The notes below the pieces were generated by a model, which saw only the letters and a list, made by a program, of their open reading frames with translations, made no database searches and was not told the origin of the DNA. From Streptomyces sp. RP5T (GTDB lineage: Bacteria > Actinomycetota > Actinomycetes > Streptomycetales > Streptomycetaceae): 35,168 nucleotides of DNA. The DNA is taken from positions 1-35,168 of the forward strand of contig NZ_RSAJ01000019.1 of the NCBI RefSeq assembly GCF_003933965.1. The letters are read 5' to 3'. Below, piece by piece: positions 8,537-16,362 of this stretch; the first letter of the stretch is position 1, and every line of letters begins with the position of its first letter. Both the position numbers and the translations under genes were made by a program.

Positions 8537-9684
8537 CGGACAACGCCTGGACCCGCTGGCCCTCCCGGGAGGCGCTCGGACCTGAGGCGACCACGCGCCC
8601 CAGGCGTCTGCTCGGCTGGGTCGCGCGGTCGCTCGTGCTGGCCGTGCTCCTCTGGGGCGCGTTCAACAGTGGCCACGTACGGGGCTGGGGCCTGCTCGGA
8701 GCAGTGACAGGAATCCTCCTGTCCGCCGTCGCCGCCTGGGCACTCTTCCGCACCACCCTGGCTCACCGGCTCTGGCCCTCCCTGGCCCTCTTCGGCGTCC
8801 TCATGGCGATCGCGGTCGCCGCCCACACCGCCGGCTTCGGGGTCGTCGCTCTCGTTCTGTGGTGCGGCTGCGCCATCACCGCTCTGGAACGGCTGCCCCT
8901 CGCCGCTGCCCTTCCGGTGACCGTGGTCGCCCTCACCCTCTACGCCGCCGTCAACGACGACGTGTGGCTGACCACTCTGGCCACGACCGCGGGACTCGCC
9001 CTGGCCGGGTATGTCCTGCGGCTGGACGCCGAGGCCCGGGGCAGCGCGCAGCGGCTGCTCAACCAGGAGCGGGCCGCGCGGGCGGCCGAGGCGGAGTCGG
9101 CGGCCCTCGCGGAACGGGCCCGGATCGCCCGGGAGATCCATGACGTGCTGGCCCACAGTCTCTCGGCTCAGCTCGTACACCTGGAGGCGGCGCGGTTGCT
9201 GATCGAGGGGGGCGCGGAGCGGGACCAGATCCTCGAAAGGGTGGTGGCGGCCCGCGGCATGGCCCGTGACGGACTCTCCGAGACCCGGCAGGCACTGTCG
9301 GCACTGCGGGGCGACATGACTCCTCTGGAGGAGTACCTGAGCGAGCTCGTCGGGACGGCCGACGGAGCCGAGACCACCGTTTCGGGTGAGCGCAGACCGC
9401 TGTCGGCCGAGGCGTCGCAGGCCGTGCGCAGGGTCGCGCAGGAGGCCCTGACCAATGTCCGCAAGCATGCTCCGGGGGCCAAGGTCCGGCTGCGGCTGGA
9501 GTACGGCAGGGAGCAGGTGACACTGGTCGTGCGGGACTCGGGCGGTTCGCCGGGTGAACTCACCACCACCGGAGGCGGGTACGGTCTGGTGGGGATGCGG
9601 GAGCGTGCCGAACTGCTGGGCGGTTCGCTGGACGCCGGGCCGGACGACGGAGGGTTCGTGGTGACGTTGAAGGTGCCGGTATGA
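8533..9684 (+). CDS. Sensor histidine kinase, NarX/DesK type (HisKA_3)
   Basis: A 383-residue membrane kinase starting at the GTG at 8533. Residues about 25-160 contain roughly five to six transmembrane helices with almost no extracellular domain, so it probably senses a membrane or intramembrane signal. The dimerisation/phosphoacceptor domain has EIHDVLAHSLSAQ with His203. The catalytic domain shows the N box QEALTNVRKHAP and the G-rich GYGLVGMRERAELLGG. There is a coiled linker at about 168-196 rich in Ala, Glu and Arg. It overlaps its neighbours on both sides by 4 bases. It should phosphorylate the regulator encoded immediately downstream. The signal is unknown. Confidence 0.93.
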   Translation: MTDNAWTRWPSREALGPEATTRPRRLLGWVARSLVLAVLLWGAFNSGHVRGWGLLGAVTGILLSAVAAWALFRTTLAHRLWPSLALFGVLMAIAVAAHTAGFGVVALVLWCGCAITALERLPLAAALPVTVVALTLYAAVNDDVWLTTLATTAGLALAGYVLRLDAEARGSAQRLLNQERAARAAEAESAALAERARIAREIHDVLAHSLSAQLVHLEAARLLIEGGAERDQILERVVAARGMARDGLSETRQALSALRGDMTPLEEYLSELVGTADGAETTVSGERRPLSAEASQAVRRVAQEALTNVRKHAPGAKVRLRLEYGREQVTLVVRDSGGSPGELTTTGGGYGLVGMRERAELLGGSLDAGPDDGGFVVTLKVPV

Positions 9685-10364
9685 CCGTGGGGGAGGAGAC
9701 GAAGCCCGCGCGGGTGGTGGTCGCGGACGACCAGACCGTGGTGCGCGAGGGCATCGTGATGCTGCTCGGTCTGCTGCCCGGTATCGAGGTCGTGGGCGCG
9801 GCCGGGGACGGCGAGGAAGCGGTGGCGCTCGTCGCCGAACTGGCCCCGGACGTGGTGCTGATGGACCTGCGCATGCCCCGCTGCGACGGGGTCGAGGCCA
9901 CCCGCAGGATCCGGACGGAATACCCCGGGACGCAGGTCGTGGTGCTGACGACGTTCGGGGACGACGAATCCCTGTTCCCCGCGCTCAGGGCGGGGGCGCG
10001 CGGTTATCTCACCAAGGACGCGGGAGGTGACGAGATCGTGCGGGCCGTGCACAGCGTGCTCTCCGGGGACGCCGGGCTCTCACCGGCTGTGCAACGGCGG
10101 TTGCTGGAGCGGCTGTCGGACTCCGAGCCGCCGCAGCCGGCGGCCACGGAGGCGCCCGACGGGCTCACCGGCCGGGAGGTCGAAGTGCTGGCGCTGATCG
10201 CCGAGGGGCTCAGCAATCAGGAGATCGCCCGCCGGCTGCATGTCTCCACCGCCACGGTGAAGACCCACATCAACAACCTCTTCGCCAAGACGGGCATCAA
10301 GGACCGTGCGCAGGCGGTGCGTTACGCCTACGCGAAGGGACTTGTACGGCCACCGATGGGATGA
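9681..10364 (+). CDS. NarL/FixJ-family response regulator
   Basis: A 227-residue regulator. The receiver domain at residues 10-126 has acidic pocket Asp16/Asp17, phosphoacceptor Asp62 (VVLMDLRMP), the switch Thr (VVLTTFGDDE) and Lys111 (YLTKDAGG). The C-terminal LuxR-type helix-turn-helix covers about 158-222 (LTGREVEVLALIAEGLSNQE, then VSTATVKTHINNLFAKTG). It starts at the ATG at 9681, overlapping the kinase stop by 4 bases (ATGA), so kinase and regulator are made together. The likely regulon includes its own operon through the palindrome upstream of 8012. Confidence 0.94.
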   Translation: MTVGEETKPARVVVADDQTVVREGIVMLLGLLPGIEVVGAAGDGEEAVALVAELAPDVVLMDLRMPRCDGVEATRRIRTEYPGTQVVVLTTFGDDESLFPALRAGARGYLTKDAGGDEIVRAVHSVLSGDAGLSPAVQRRLLERLSDSEPPQPAATEAPDGLTGREVEVLALIAEGLSNQEIARRLHVSTATVKTHINNLFAKTGIKDRAQAVRYAYAKGLVRPPMG

Positions 10365-10433
10365 ATCACTAGATGGGGTGAAGAGGGCGGGGAAGAAGAG
10401 TCGGGGATCTTCCCGTTCTGTCCATCCTTGGGC

Positions 10434-11024
10434 ATGCAGTCAAGCAACGCTCGTCCCTGCGGAAGCGGGGGTGATGCCGAGAGTTCGGCCGGGAACCACC
10501 ATGGCCACGAGGTGGCCCGTGCCCAAGCGTCCGCCGCCGAAGCGCCCGCCGGGGTCTCTGCCGGGGTGCGGTACGACGATCCCTGGTACGACGAACTCGC
10601 CTCCGGGTGGGGTGAGACGGGCGCTGACGGCACCTCCGCGGCACCGGTGGCGACGGCACGCGCGGAGCGCGAGAACCGGGCCGCGGCGGCGGCCGACGTC
10701 TACCTCGAGGTGCAGCGCAGCGCGGCCTTCCAGGAAGTGCGCGGCAGGTACCGGAGGTTCGTGGTGCCGGCGGGTATCGGGTTCTTCGCCTGGTACGTGG
10801 CCTACGTCGTGACGGCGACGAGCGCGCCGGGACTCATGGCACGGCCGGTGGCGGGCGCGGTGAACGTGGCGATGCTCGCGGGACTCGGGCAGTTCCTCAC
10901 CACCTTCCTGCTGACCTGGGCCTACGCGCGGCACGCGAGGCTGCGCCGGGACCGGGCCGCGCTCGAACTGCGGTGGGACACCCAGGAACTGACGCGTTCG
11001 GCCCGGGGCGGTGCGTCGTCGTGA
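10434..11024 (+). CDS. DUF485 membrane protein, symporter partner
   Basis: About 196 residues. The first 85 are hydrophilic and Ala/Gly/Glu-rich. The C-terminal 110 carry the DUF485 pattern: a basic segment VRGRYRRFVVPAGIGFF, a first membrane helix, a short loop, and a second helix (about 145-165) ending in TWAYARHARLRRD. DUF485 proteins (E. coli YjcH type) are encoded with acetate/solute:sodium symporters, as here, where the stop overlaps the next start by 4 bases. The start is uncertain: no good ribosome site precedes the ATG at 10434 or the TTG at 10428, and internal GTGs at 10512 and 10567 are possible. Confidence 0.82.
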   Translation: MQSSNARPCGSGGDAESSAGNHHGHEVARAQASAAEAPAGVSAGVRYDDPWYDELASGWGETGADGTSAAPVATARAERENRAAAAADVYLEVQRSAAFQEVRGRYRRFVVPAGIGFFAWYVAYVVTATSAPGLMARPVAGAVNVAMLAGLGQFLTTFLLTWAYARHARLRRDRAALELRWDTQELTRSARGGASS

Positions 11025-12613
11025 CGGGAAATCACCAGACGCTGGCGCTGCTGCTGTTCAGCGCGTTCGTCGCGGTCACGCTGGGGATCACGACGTGGGT
11101 GAGCCGCCACCGGCATGGCTCGGCGGAGGAGTTCTACGCCGGGGGGCGGTTGTTCTCGCCCATGGAGAATGGTTTTGCCATCGCGGGCGACTACATGTCG
11201 GCCGCGTCCTTCCTGGGTATCTCCGGCCTCATCGCGCTCTTCGGGTACGACGGGATGCTCTACTCGGTGGGGTTCCTCGTGGCCTGGCTGGTGGTGCTGT
11301 TCCTCGTCGCCGAACTGGTGCGCAACTGTGGGCGGTTCACGCTCGCCGACGTGGTCGCCGCGCGGATGAGTGAGCGGCCGGTGCGGATGGCGGCGGGAAC
11401 CTCCTCGGTCACCGTGTCCGTTCTCTACCTGGTGGCGCAGATGGTGGGCGCCGGCAGTCTGGTCGCGCTGCTGCTCGGAGGCACCGGCGAGGCGGCCCAG
11501 TCCTGGACCGTCATCGCCGTGGGGGCGCTCATGGTGATCTACGTGTCCCTGGGCGGGATGCGGGCGACGACCTGGATCCAGATCGTCAAGGCGGTCCTGC
11601 TGCTCGGGGGGACCGTCGTGCTGACCGTGCTCGTGCTGGTGCGGTTCCACGGTGATGTCGACCAGTTGCTGCTCACGGCCGCGGACCGCAGCGGCCATGG
11701 CCGGTCGTTCCTGGCACCTGGGCTGAAGTACGGCGGGGACTGGACCGCCCGCCTCGACTTCATCAGCCTGGGACTGGCCCTCGTGCTGGGCACAGCGGGG
11801 CTGCCGCACATCCTGTCCCGCTTCTACACCGTGCCCACGGCACGCGCCGCACGGCGTTCGGTGGTCTGGTCGATCGGGCTCATCGGCGGCTTCTACCTGA
11901 TGACGATCGTCCTCGGGTTCGGTGCCGCTGCGATCGTGGGACCCGAGACGGTCCGGGGATCGAACGCCGCGGGGAACACCGCGGTCCCGCTCCTGGCCCT
12001 CGACCTGGGCGGCGGCGCCGACTCCACGGGAGGAACGGTTCTGTTCGCGATCGTCGCCGCGGTCGCCTTCGCCACGATCCTCGCCGTGGTCGCCGGCATC
12101 ACCCTCGCCTCCTCCGCGTCCGTCGCCCACGACCTGTACGCCTCACTGCGGCGGCGCCGAACCAGGCCCCGCAGCGAGGTGGCCGTCGCCAGGACCGCCG
12201 CCGTGGGGATCGGCGTGGTCGCGATCGCCCTCGGTCTGCTGGCCCGCGATCTCAACGTCGCCTTCCTGGTCGGCCTCGCCTTCGCCGTCGCCGCGTCCGC
12301 GAATCTGCCCGTGCTGCTCTACTCGCTGTTCTGGCGCGGGTTCACCACCCGGGGTGCCGTCTGGTCCGTCTACGGCGGACTGATCCCGGCCCTGACCCTG
12401 GTCCTGCTGTCACCCGTGGTGTCCGGCAGCCCCGACTCCCTCTTCCCGGGCGTGGACTTCCAGTACTTCCCGTTGCAGAACCCGGGGCTCGTCTCCATCC
12501 CGCTGGGTTTCGTCGCGGGCTGGCTCGGCACGGTCACCTCGGCGGAGGTCGCCGACGAGGCCAAGCACGCGGAGACCGAGGTGCGGTCACTCACGGGGGC
12601 GGGGGCGGTCTAG
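11021..12613 (+). CDS. Sodium/solute symporter (SSS family, ActP-like)
   Basis: A 530-residue polytopic membrane protein with about 13 transmembrane helices, the usual SSS length. Motifs seen include SAEEFYAGGR with NGFAIAGDYMSAASFLGISG (the conserved SSS helix with the Na-binding region) and LGTAGLPHILSRFYT. The closest type is acetate/cation symporter ActP, consistent with the coupled DUF485 protein, so the substrate is probably a short-chain monocarboxylate. I chose the GTG at 11021, which overlaps the DUF485 stop (GTGA); the frame extends back to 10973 within the neighbour. It is convergent with a CitB-type regulator gene, from which a hairpin separates it. Confidence 0.93.
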   Translation: MTGNHQTLALLLFSAFVAVTLGITTWVSRHRHGSAEEFYAGGRLFSPMENGFAIAGDYMSAASFLGISGLIALFGYDGMLYSVGFLVAWLVVLFLVAELVRNCGRFTLADVVAARMSERPVRMAAGTSSVTVSVLYLVAQMVGAGSLVALLLGGTGEAAQSWTVIAVGALMVIYVSLGGMRATTWIQIVKAVLLLGGTVVLTVLVLVRFHGDVDQLLLTAADRSGHGRSFLAPGLKYGGDWTARLDFISLGLALVLGTAGLPHILSRFYTVPTARAARRSVVWSIGLIGGFYLMTIVLGFGAAAIVGPETVRGSNAAGNTAVPLLALDLGGGADSTGGTVLFAIVAAVAFATILAVVAGITLASSASVAHDLYASLRRRRTRPRSEVAVARTAAVGIGVVAIALGLLARDLNVAFLVGLAFAVAASANLPVLLYSLFWRGFTTRGAVWSVYGGLIPALTLVLLSPVVSGSPDSLFPGVDFQYFPLQNPGLVSIPLGFVAGWLGTVTSAEVADEAKHAETEVRSLTGAGAV

Positions 12614-12615
12614 AG

Positions 12616-12651
12616 GGGCGCCAGCCCTTTCTCAAGGGCGGCTACGGCGCC
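12616..12651. terminator. Bidirectional terminator between symporter and CitB-type regulator
   Basis: The inner stem GCCCTT (12624-12629) / AAGGGC (12634-12639) has a TCTC loop. Outer GGCGCC copies at 12617-12622 and 12646-12651 can extend it. It lies between convergent stops; the right outer arm overlaps the last codons of the minus-strand gene. Confidence 0.65.
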
Positions 12652-13334
12652 ACCCAGGCGTACCGGTGCTCCGGGCGCCCCGTGTCGCCGTATCTGAGGG
12701 ACAGGCTCAGGCGGCCGGCCTGTTCGAGGTGGCGGAGGTAGCGCTGGGCGGTGGAGCGGCTCAGCCCGGTCTCGGCGGCGACCTCGTGGGCCGACAGCGG
12801 GTGGCCGGCGTGGTGCAGGACGCGGCAGATGAGGTCCGTCGTCGGTTCCGAGTGGCCGCTGGGCAGGCCGGGGGAAGCCGGTGCCGGGGTGGTGCGCAGG
12901 GCGCCGAAGATCCGGTCGACCTGTTCCTGGCCGGCGATGCCGTGGCCGCCGACCCGGTCGACGGTGCGGCGCAGGGCGGCGTAGGAGTCCAGCCGTGTGC
13001 GCAGCGCGGCGAAGGTGAAGGGTTTGACCAGGTAGTGGAGGGCGCCCAGGCGCATCGCGGTCTGGACGGTCGTCACGTCCCCGGCCGCCGTGATCATGAT
13101 GACGTCGGTGCCGTGGCCCTGTTCCCGCATGCGGTGGACGAGTTCGAGGCCCGTCTGGTCGGGCAGGTAGTGGTCGAGCAGGACCAGGTCGATGGTCCCG
13201 CGCTGCACGCTGGCCAGCGCCTGGGCGGCGTTGTGGGCGCGGGCGGCCACCCGGAAACCGGGAACCTTCCCCACGTACTTCGCGTTGATCTCGGCGACAC
13301 GGAAGTCGTCGTCCACGACCAGGACGTCAATCAT
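12642..13334 (-). CDS. CitB/DcuR-type response regulator (orphan, paralogue 1)
   Basis: A 230-residue two-component regulator of the citrate/malate class. The receiver has MIDVLVVDDDFRVAE with acidic pocket Asp8-10, phosphoacceptor Asp54 (LVLLDHYLPD), the switch Thr (VIMITA) and the LVKPF lysine. After a linker with VDRIFGALR comes a helix-turn-helix (LSAHEVAAETGLSRSTAQRYLRHLEQAG) and the terminal YGDTGRPEHRYAWV. The ATG (complement of 13332-13334) follows GGAGAGAGG on its strand; the frame runs upstream to 13547 but without support. No kinase gene adjoins it. It is a clear paralogue of the regulator at 16363-17043, so it may share that kinase or be missing its own. It is divergent from the ABC transporter, a likely target. 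Confidence 0.92.
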   Translation of the reverse strand: MIDVLVVDDDFRVAEINAKYVGKVPGFRVAARAHNAAQALASVQRGTIDLVLLDHYLPDQTGLELVHRMREQGHGTDVIMITAAGDVTTVQTAMRLGALHYLVKPFTFAALRTRLDSYAALRRTVDRVGGHGIAGQEQVDRIFGALRTTPAPASPGLPSGHSEPTTDLICRVLHHAGHPLSAHEVAAETGLSRSTAQRYLRHLEQAGRLSLSLRYGDTGRPEHRYAWVAP

Positions 13335-13387
13335 CGGGCCTCTCTCCCTCAAGGCCTGGCGGGCGGCTCGCCCGTGTTTCGGCTCCG

Positions 13388-13419
13388 CTGTTGTAGCGCG
13401 CGCAAAACGAGCACAACAG
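13388..13419. promoter_or_regulatory. Inverted repeat in the regulator/ABC divergent promoter
   Basis: CTGTTGT (13388-13394) and ACAACAG (13413-13419) form a perfect 7-bp inverted repeat with an 18-base spacer, and a further CCGTTG follows at 13421. Direct GCAAAA copies occur at about 13402 and 13430. The 25-base centre-to-centre distance suits a response-regulator dimer pair. It lies between divergent genes, so could control both. Function inferred. Confidence 0.45.
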
Positions 13420-13495
13420 GCCGTTGCAGGCAAAAGAACGGCATGTGCCCAGAAGACTGATGCCGTGGCACAGGCCACATCTACCGTCCCCGGCC

Positions 13496-14311
13496 ATGAG
13501 CGCAGACACCAGCCCCGCCATCGAACTGCGGGGCGCGAGCAAGACATTCCGGACCCCGTCGGGGGGTCTGCACACGGCTGTCAGGGGACTTGACCTCACG
13601 GTGGGGCGTGGGGAGTTCGTGGCGGTCGTAGGACCCACGGGCTGCGGCAAGTCGACCACGTTGACGCTGGTCAGCGGGTTGGAGGAGCCCTCCGAGGGCG
13701 AGGTTCTGGTCGTCGGGGAGCCGGTCAGGGGAGTCGGGGACAAGGTCGGTTTCGTCTTCCAGCAGGACGCCACCTTCCCTTGGCGCACGGTCCTGTCCAA
13801 CGTCATGTCCGGCCCCCGCTTCCGCGGGGTGCCCAAGGCGGAGGCCAGGCAGAAGGCGCGGGAGTGGCTGGCCCGGGTCGGCCTCGCCGCGTTCGAGGAC
13901 CGTTACCCCCACCAGCTCTCCGGCGGACAGCGCAAGCGGGTCGCGCTCGCCGCGACCTTCGTCAACGACCCCGAGATCCTGCTCATGGACGAGCCGTTCT
14001 CCGCGCTCGACGTGCAGACCCGGGCCCTGATGTCCGACGAACTCCTCGAACTGTGGGAGGGCACGGGCGCCTCCGTCGTCTTCGTCACCCATGACCTGGA
14101 GGAGTCCATCGCGCTGGCCGACAAGGTCGTCGTGATGACGGCCGGGCCCGCCACCGTAAAGCAGGTCTTCGAGATCGACCTGCCGCGGCCGCGCAAGGTC
14201 GAGTCGGTGCGCCTGGAGCCGCGGTTCATCGAGATCTACCGCGAGATCTGGCAGTCCCTCGGCGAAGAGGTCCGCATCACCCGCGAGAGGGGCGCCGCCC
14301 ATGTCGCCTGA
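13496..14311 (+). CDS. ABC transporter ATPase, NitT/TauT (SsuB/TauB) type
   Basis: A 271-residue cytoplasmic ATPase. Walker A is GPTGCGKST (46-54), the Q loop FQQ is at 88-90, the signature LSGGQRKRVALA is at 141-152, Walker B is ILLMDEP with catalytic Glu166, and the H loop is VTHD. The pattern FPWRTVLSNV after the Q loop is typical of the nitrate/sulfonate/taurine branch. The start is uncertain: ATG at 13496 gives the best family alignment but lacks a ribosome site, and ATG at 13460 is preceded by AGAAG. It is the first gene of a transporter operon with permease and lipoprotein, and divergent from an orphan CitB-type regulator. Confidence 0.92.
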   Translation: MSADTSPAIELRGASKTFRTPSGGLHTAVRGLDLTVGRGEFVAVVGPTGCGKSTTLTLVSGLEEPSEGEVLVVGEPVRGVGDKVGFVFQQDATFPWRTVLSNVMSGPRFRGVPKAEARQKAREWLARVGLAAFEDRYPHQLSGGQRKRVALAATFVNDPEILLMDEPFSALDVQTRALMSDELLELWEGTGASVVFVTHDLEESIALADKVVVMTAGPATVKQVFEIDLPRPRKVESVRLEPRFIEIYREIWQSLGEEVRITRERGAAHVA

Positions 14312-15179
14312 CGTCATGCCCGAGGCCCAGGTCGCGCCGACCACGACCGAGCCCGGCAACAAGACCGACCGCGCGTACTCACGCGCGCGTGCCGCCCGCA
14401 GACGCAGGATCGTCGTCGGCGCCGCCCGGGTGCTCCTCCTGGTGGCCGTCCTGGGCCTGTGGGAGCTCCTCTCCCGGGCCGAGGTCATCGATCCCTTCAA
14501 CTTCTCCATGCCCTCGAAGATCTGGGACCAGATCTGGACCTGGGTGACGCACGGCACCGCACTCGGCTCGCTGGGCGAACAGATCTGGTACACGCTCTAC
14601 GAGGCGCTGCTGGGCTGGGTCGTCGGCGTGGCGGCCGGCGTGGTGTTCGGTATCGCGCTGGGCAGGATCACCTTGCTCGCCGACGTTCTTGGTCCATACA
14701 TCAAGGTGCTCAACTCGATACCGAGGATCGTCCTTGCACCCATCTTCGTGATCTGGTTCGGACTCGGACCGGCCTCCAAGGTGGCCTCGGCCGTCGTCCT
14801 GGTCTTCTTCCCGGTCTTCTTCAACGCCTTCCAGGGCGCCCGCGAGGTCGACCGCAACCTGGTCGCCAACGCCCGCATCCTCGGCGCGAGCGACCGCAGG
14901 GTCACCTTCCAGGTCGTCATCCCGTCCGCGACCTCGTGGATCTTCACGAGCCTGCACGTCAGCTTCGGCTTCGCCCTCATCGGCGCGATCGTCGGCGAGT
15001 ACATCGGCGCGACCAAGGGCATCGGCCTGCTCGTCGCCCAGTCGCAGGGCACCTTCAACGCGGCCGGTGTGTACGCCGCGATGGTCATCCTCGCCGTCGT
15101 CGCCCTCCTCGCCGAAGGGCTGCTCACCTTCGCCGAGCGCCGCATCTTCCGCTGGAAGCCGGCGCATTCCGACAGCTGA
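14301..15179 (+). CDS. ABC transporter permease, NitT/TauT type
   Basis: A 292-residue inner-membrane protein that overlaps the ATPase gene by 11 bases, implying coupled translation. A basic N-terminus with an Ala/Arg-rich stretch (residues 24-37) precedes the first membrane helix, then five more. The cytoplasmic EAA-type loop (NARILGASDRRVTFQVVIPSA) docks on the ATPase. SIPRIVLAPIFVIWFGLGPASK is characteristic of SsuC/TauC/NrtB permeases. The substrate cannot be read from the permease; the family imports sulfonates, nitrate, taurine, pyrimidine precursors and similar compounds. Confidence 0.92.
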   Translation: MSPDVMPEAQVAPTTTEPGNKTDRAYSRARAARRRRIVVGAARVLLLVAVLGLWELLSRAEVIDPFNFSMPSKIWDQIWTWVTHGTALGSLGEQIWYTLYEALLGWVVGVAAGVVFGIALGRITLLADVLGPYIKVLNSIPRIVLAPIFVIWFGLGPASKVASAVVLVFFPVFFNAFQGAREVDRNLVANARILGASDRRVTFQVVIPSATSWIFTSLHVSFGFALIGAIVGEYIGATKGIGLLVAQSQGTFNAAGVYAAMVILAVVALLAEGLLTFAERRIFRWKPAHSDS

Positions 15180-15276
15180 GGCCGGGGCGTCGTCGTCCAC
15201 GGCGACCGCTCCGAGCCGAGCCCTCCCAGTTCTCCCCAGCCCTGCCCGCACCGCCCCTCACAAGGACGTGAACCCC

Positions 15277-16347
15277 ATGCGCAAGACCGCCAGATACGCC
15301 TCCCTGGCCACCGCCGGCCTGCTCGCCCTCTCCTCGCTGACCGCCTGCGCCAACGACGCCGCCAGTTCCGCCTCGGCCGACTCCGGCAGCAAGGGCGACG
15401 GCAAGGGCACCAAGGTCAAGATCATGGTCGGTGGCCTCGACAAGGTCATCTACCTGCCCGCGATGCTGACCCAGCGGCTCGGCTACTTCGACTCCGAGGG
15501 ACTCGACGTCGAGCTGCTCAGCGAGCCCGCCGGTGTCCAGGCCGAGACCGCGCTCGTCTCCGGCCAGGTCCAAGGAGCCGTCGGTTTCTACGACCACACG
15601 CTCGATCTGCAGGTCAAGGGCAAGGACGTGGAGTCGGTCGTGCAGTTCTCGCACGCGCCCGGTGAGGTGGAGATCGTCTCCAACAAGGCGGCGGGTGACA
15701 TCACCTCGCCCAAGGACTTCAAGGGCAGGAAGCTCGGCGTCACGGGCCTCGGCTCCTCCACCGACTTCCTCACCAAGTACCTCGCCGTCAAGAACGGCGT
15801 GAAGGTCAGCGACTTCACCCCGGTCGCCGTGGGCGCGGGGCCGACCTTCATCTCGGCACTCCAGCAGGGCGCGATCGACGGCGGCATGACGACCGACCCC
15901 ACCGTCGCGACGATCCTGGACAAGAAGGCCGGCAAGGTCCTCCTGGACATGCGTACGCCGCAGGGCTCGGAAGAGGCACTCGGCGGGCCGTATCCGTCGT
16001 CAAGCCTGTACATGCAGACGGACTGGGTCAACGGTCACAAGGACACCGTCCAGAAGTTGGCCAATGCATTCGTCAAGACGCTCAAGTGGATGTCCACCCA
16101 CAGCGCCACCCAGATCGCCGACAAGATGCCCGCCGACTACTCGCAGGGCAACAAGCTGCTGTACGCCGTGGCCATCAAGAACACGCTGCCGATGTTCACC
16201 AAGGACGGTGTGATGCCGCAGAACGGTCCCGAGACCGTCGAGAAGGTCCTCAAGGCGTTCAACCCCAACATCCAGAACGCCGACGTCGACCTGGACAAGA
16301 CGTACACGACGGAGTTCGTCGAGAAGGCCGCGCAGAGCGCCGGCTGA
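15277..16347 (+). CDS. ABC transporter substrate-binding lipoprotein, NMT1/THI5-like
   Basis: A 356-residue exported lipoprotein. The ATG at 15277 has AAGGA at 15262-15266; an in-frame GTG at 15268 is too close to it. The signal peptide ends in the lipobox LTAC, with lipidated Cys24, followed by a Ser/Gly-rich linker. The mature part has the SsuA/THI5 fold features: KVIYLPAMLTQRLGYFDSEGLDVEL near the start, EPAGVQAETALVSGQVQGAVGFYDHTL in the ligand cleft, and KGRKLGVTGLGSSTDFL. It captures the ligand for the adjacent permease and ATPase. Its stop is only 15 bases from the convergent stop of the next regulator gene, with no hairpin between. Confidence 0.92.
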   Translation: MRKTARYASLATAGLLALSSLTACANDAASSASADSGSKGDGKGTKVKIMVGGLDKVIYLPAMLTQRLGYFDSEGLDVELLSEPAGVQAETALVSGQVQGAVGFYDHTLDLQVKGKDVESVVQFSHAPGEVEIVSNKAAGDITSPKDFKGRKLGVTGLGSSTDFLTKYLAVKNGVKVSDFTPVAVGAGPTFISALQQGAIDGGMTTDPTVATILDKKAGKVLLDMRTPQGSEEALGGPYPSSSLYMQTDWVNGHKDTVQKLANAFVKTLKWMSTHSATQIADKMPADYSQGNKLLYAVAIKNTLPMFTKDGVMPQNGPETVEKVLKAFNPNIQNADVDLDKTYTTEFVEKAAQSAG

Positions 16348-16362
16348 GTACGAGAAGCCTCC

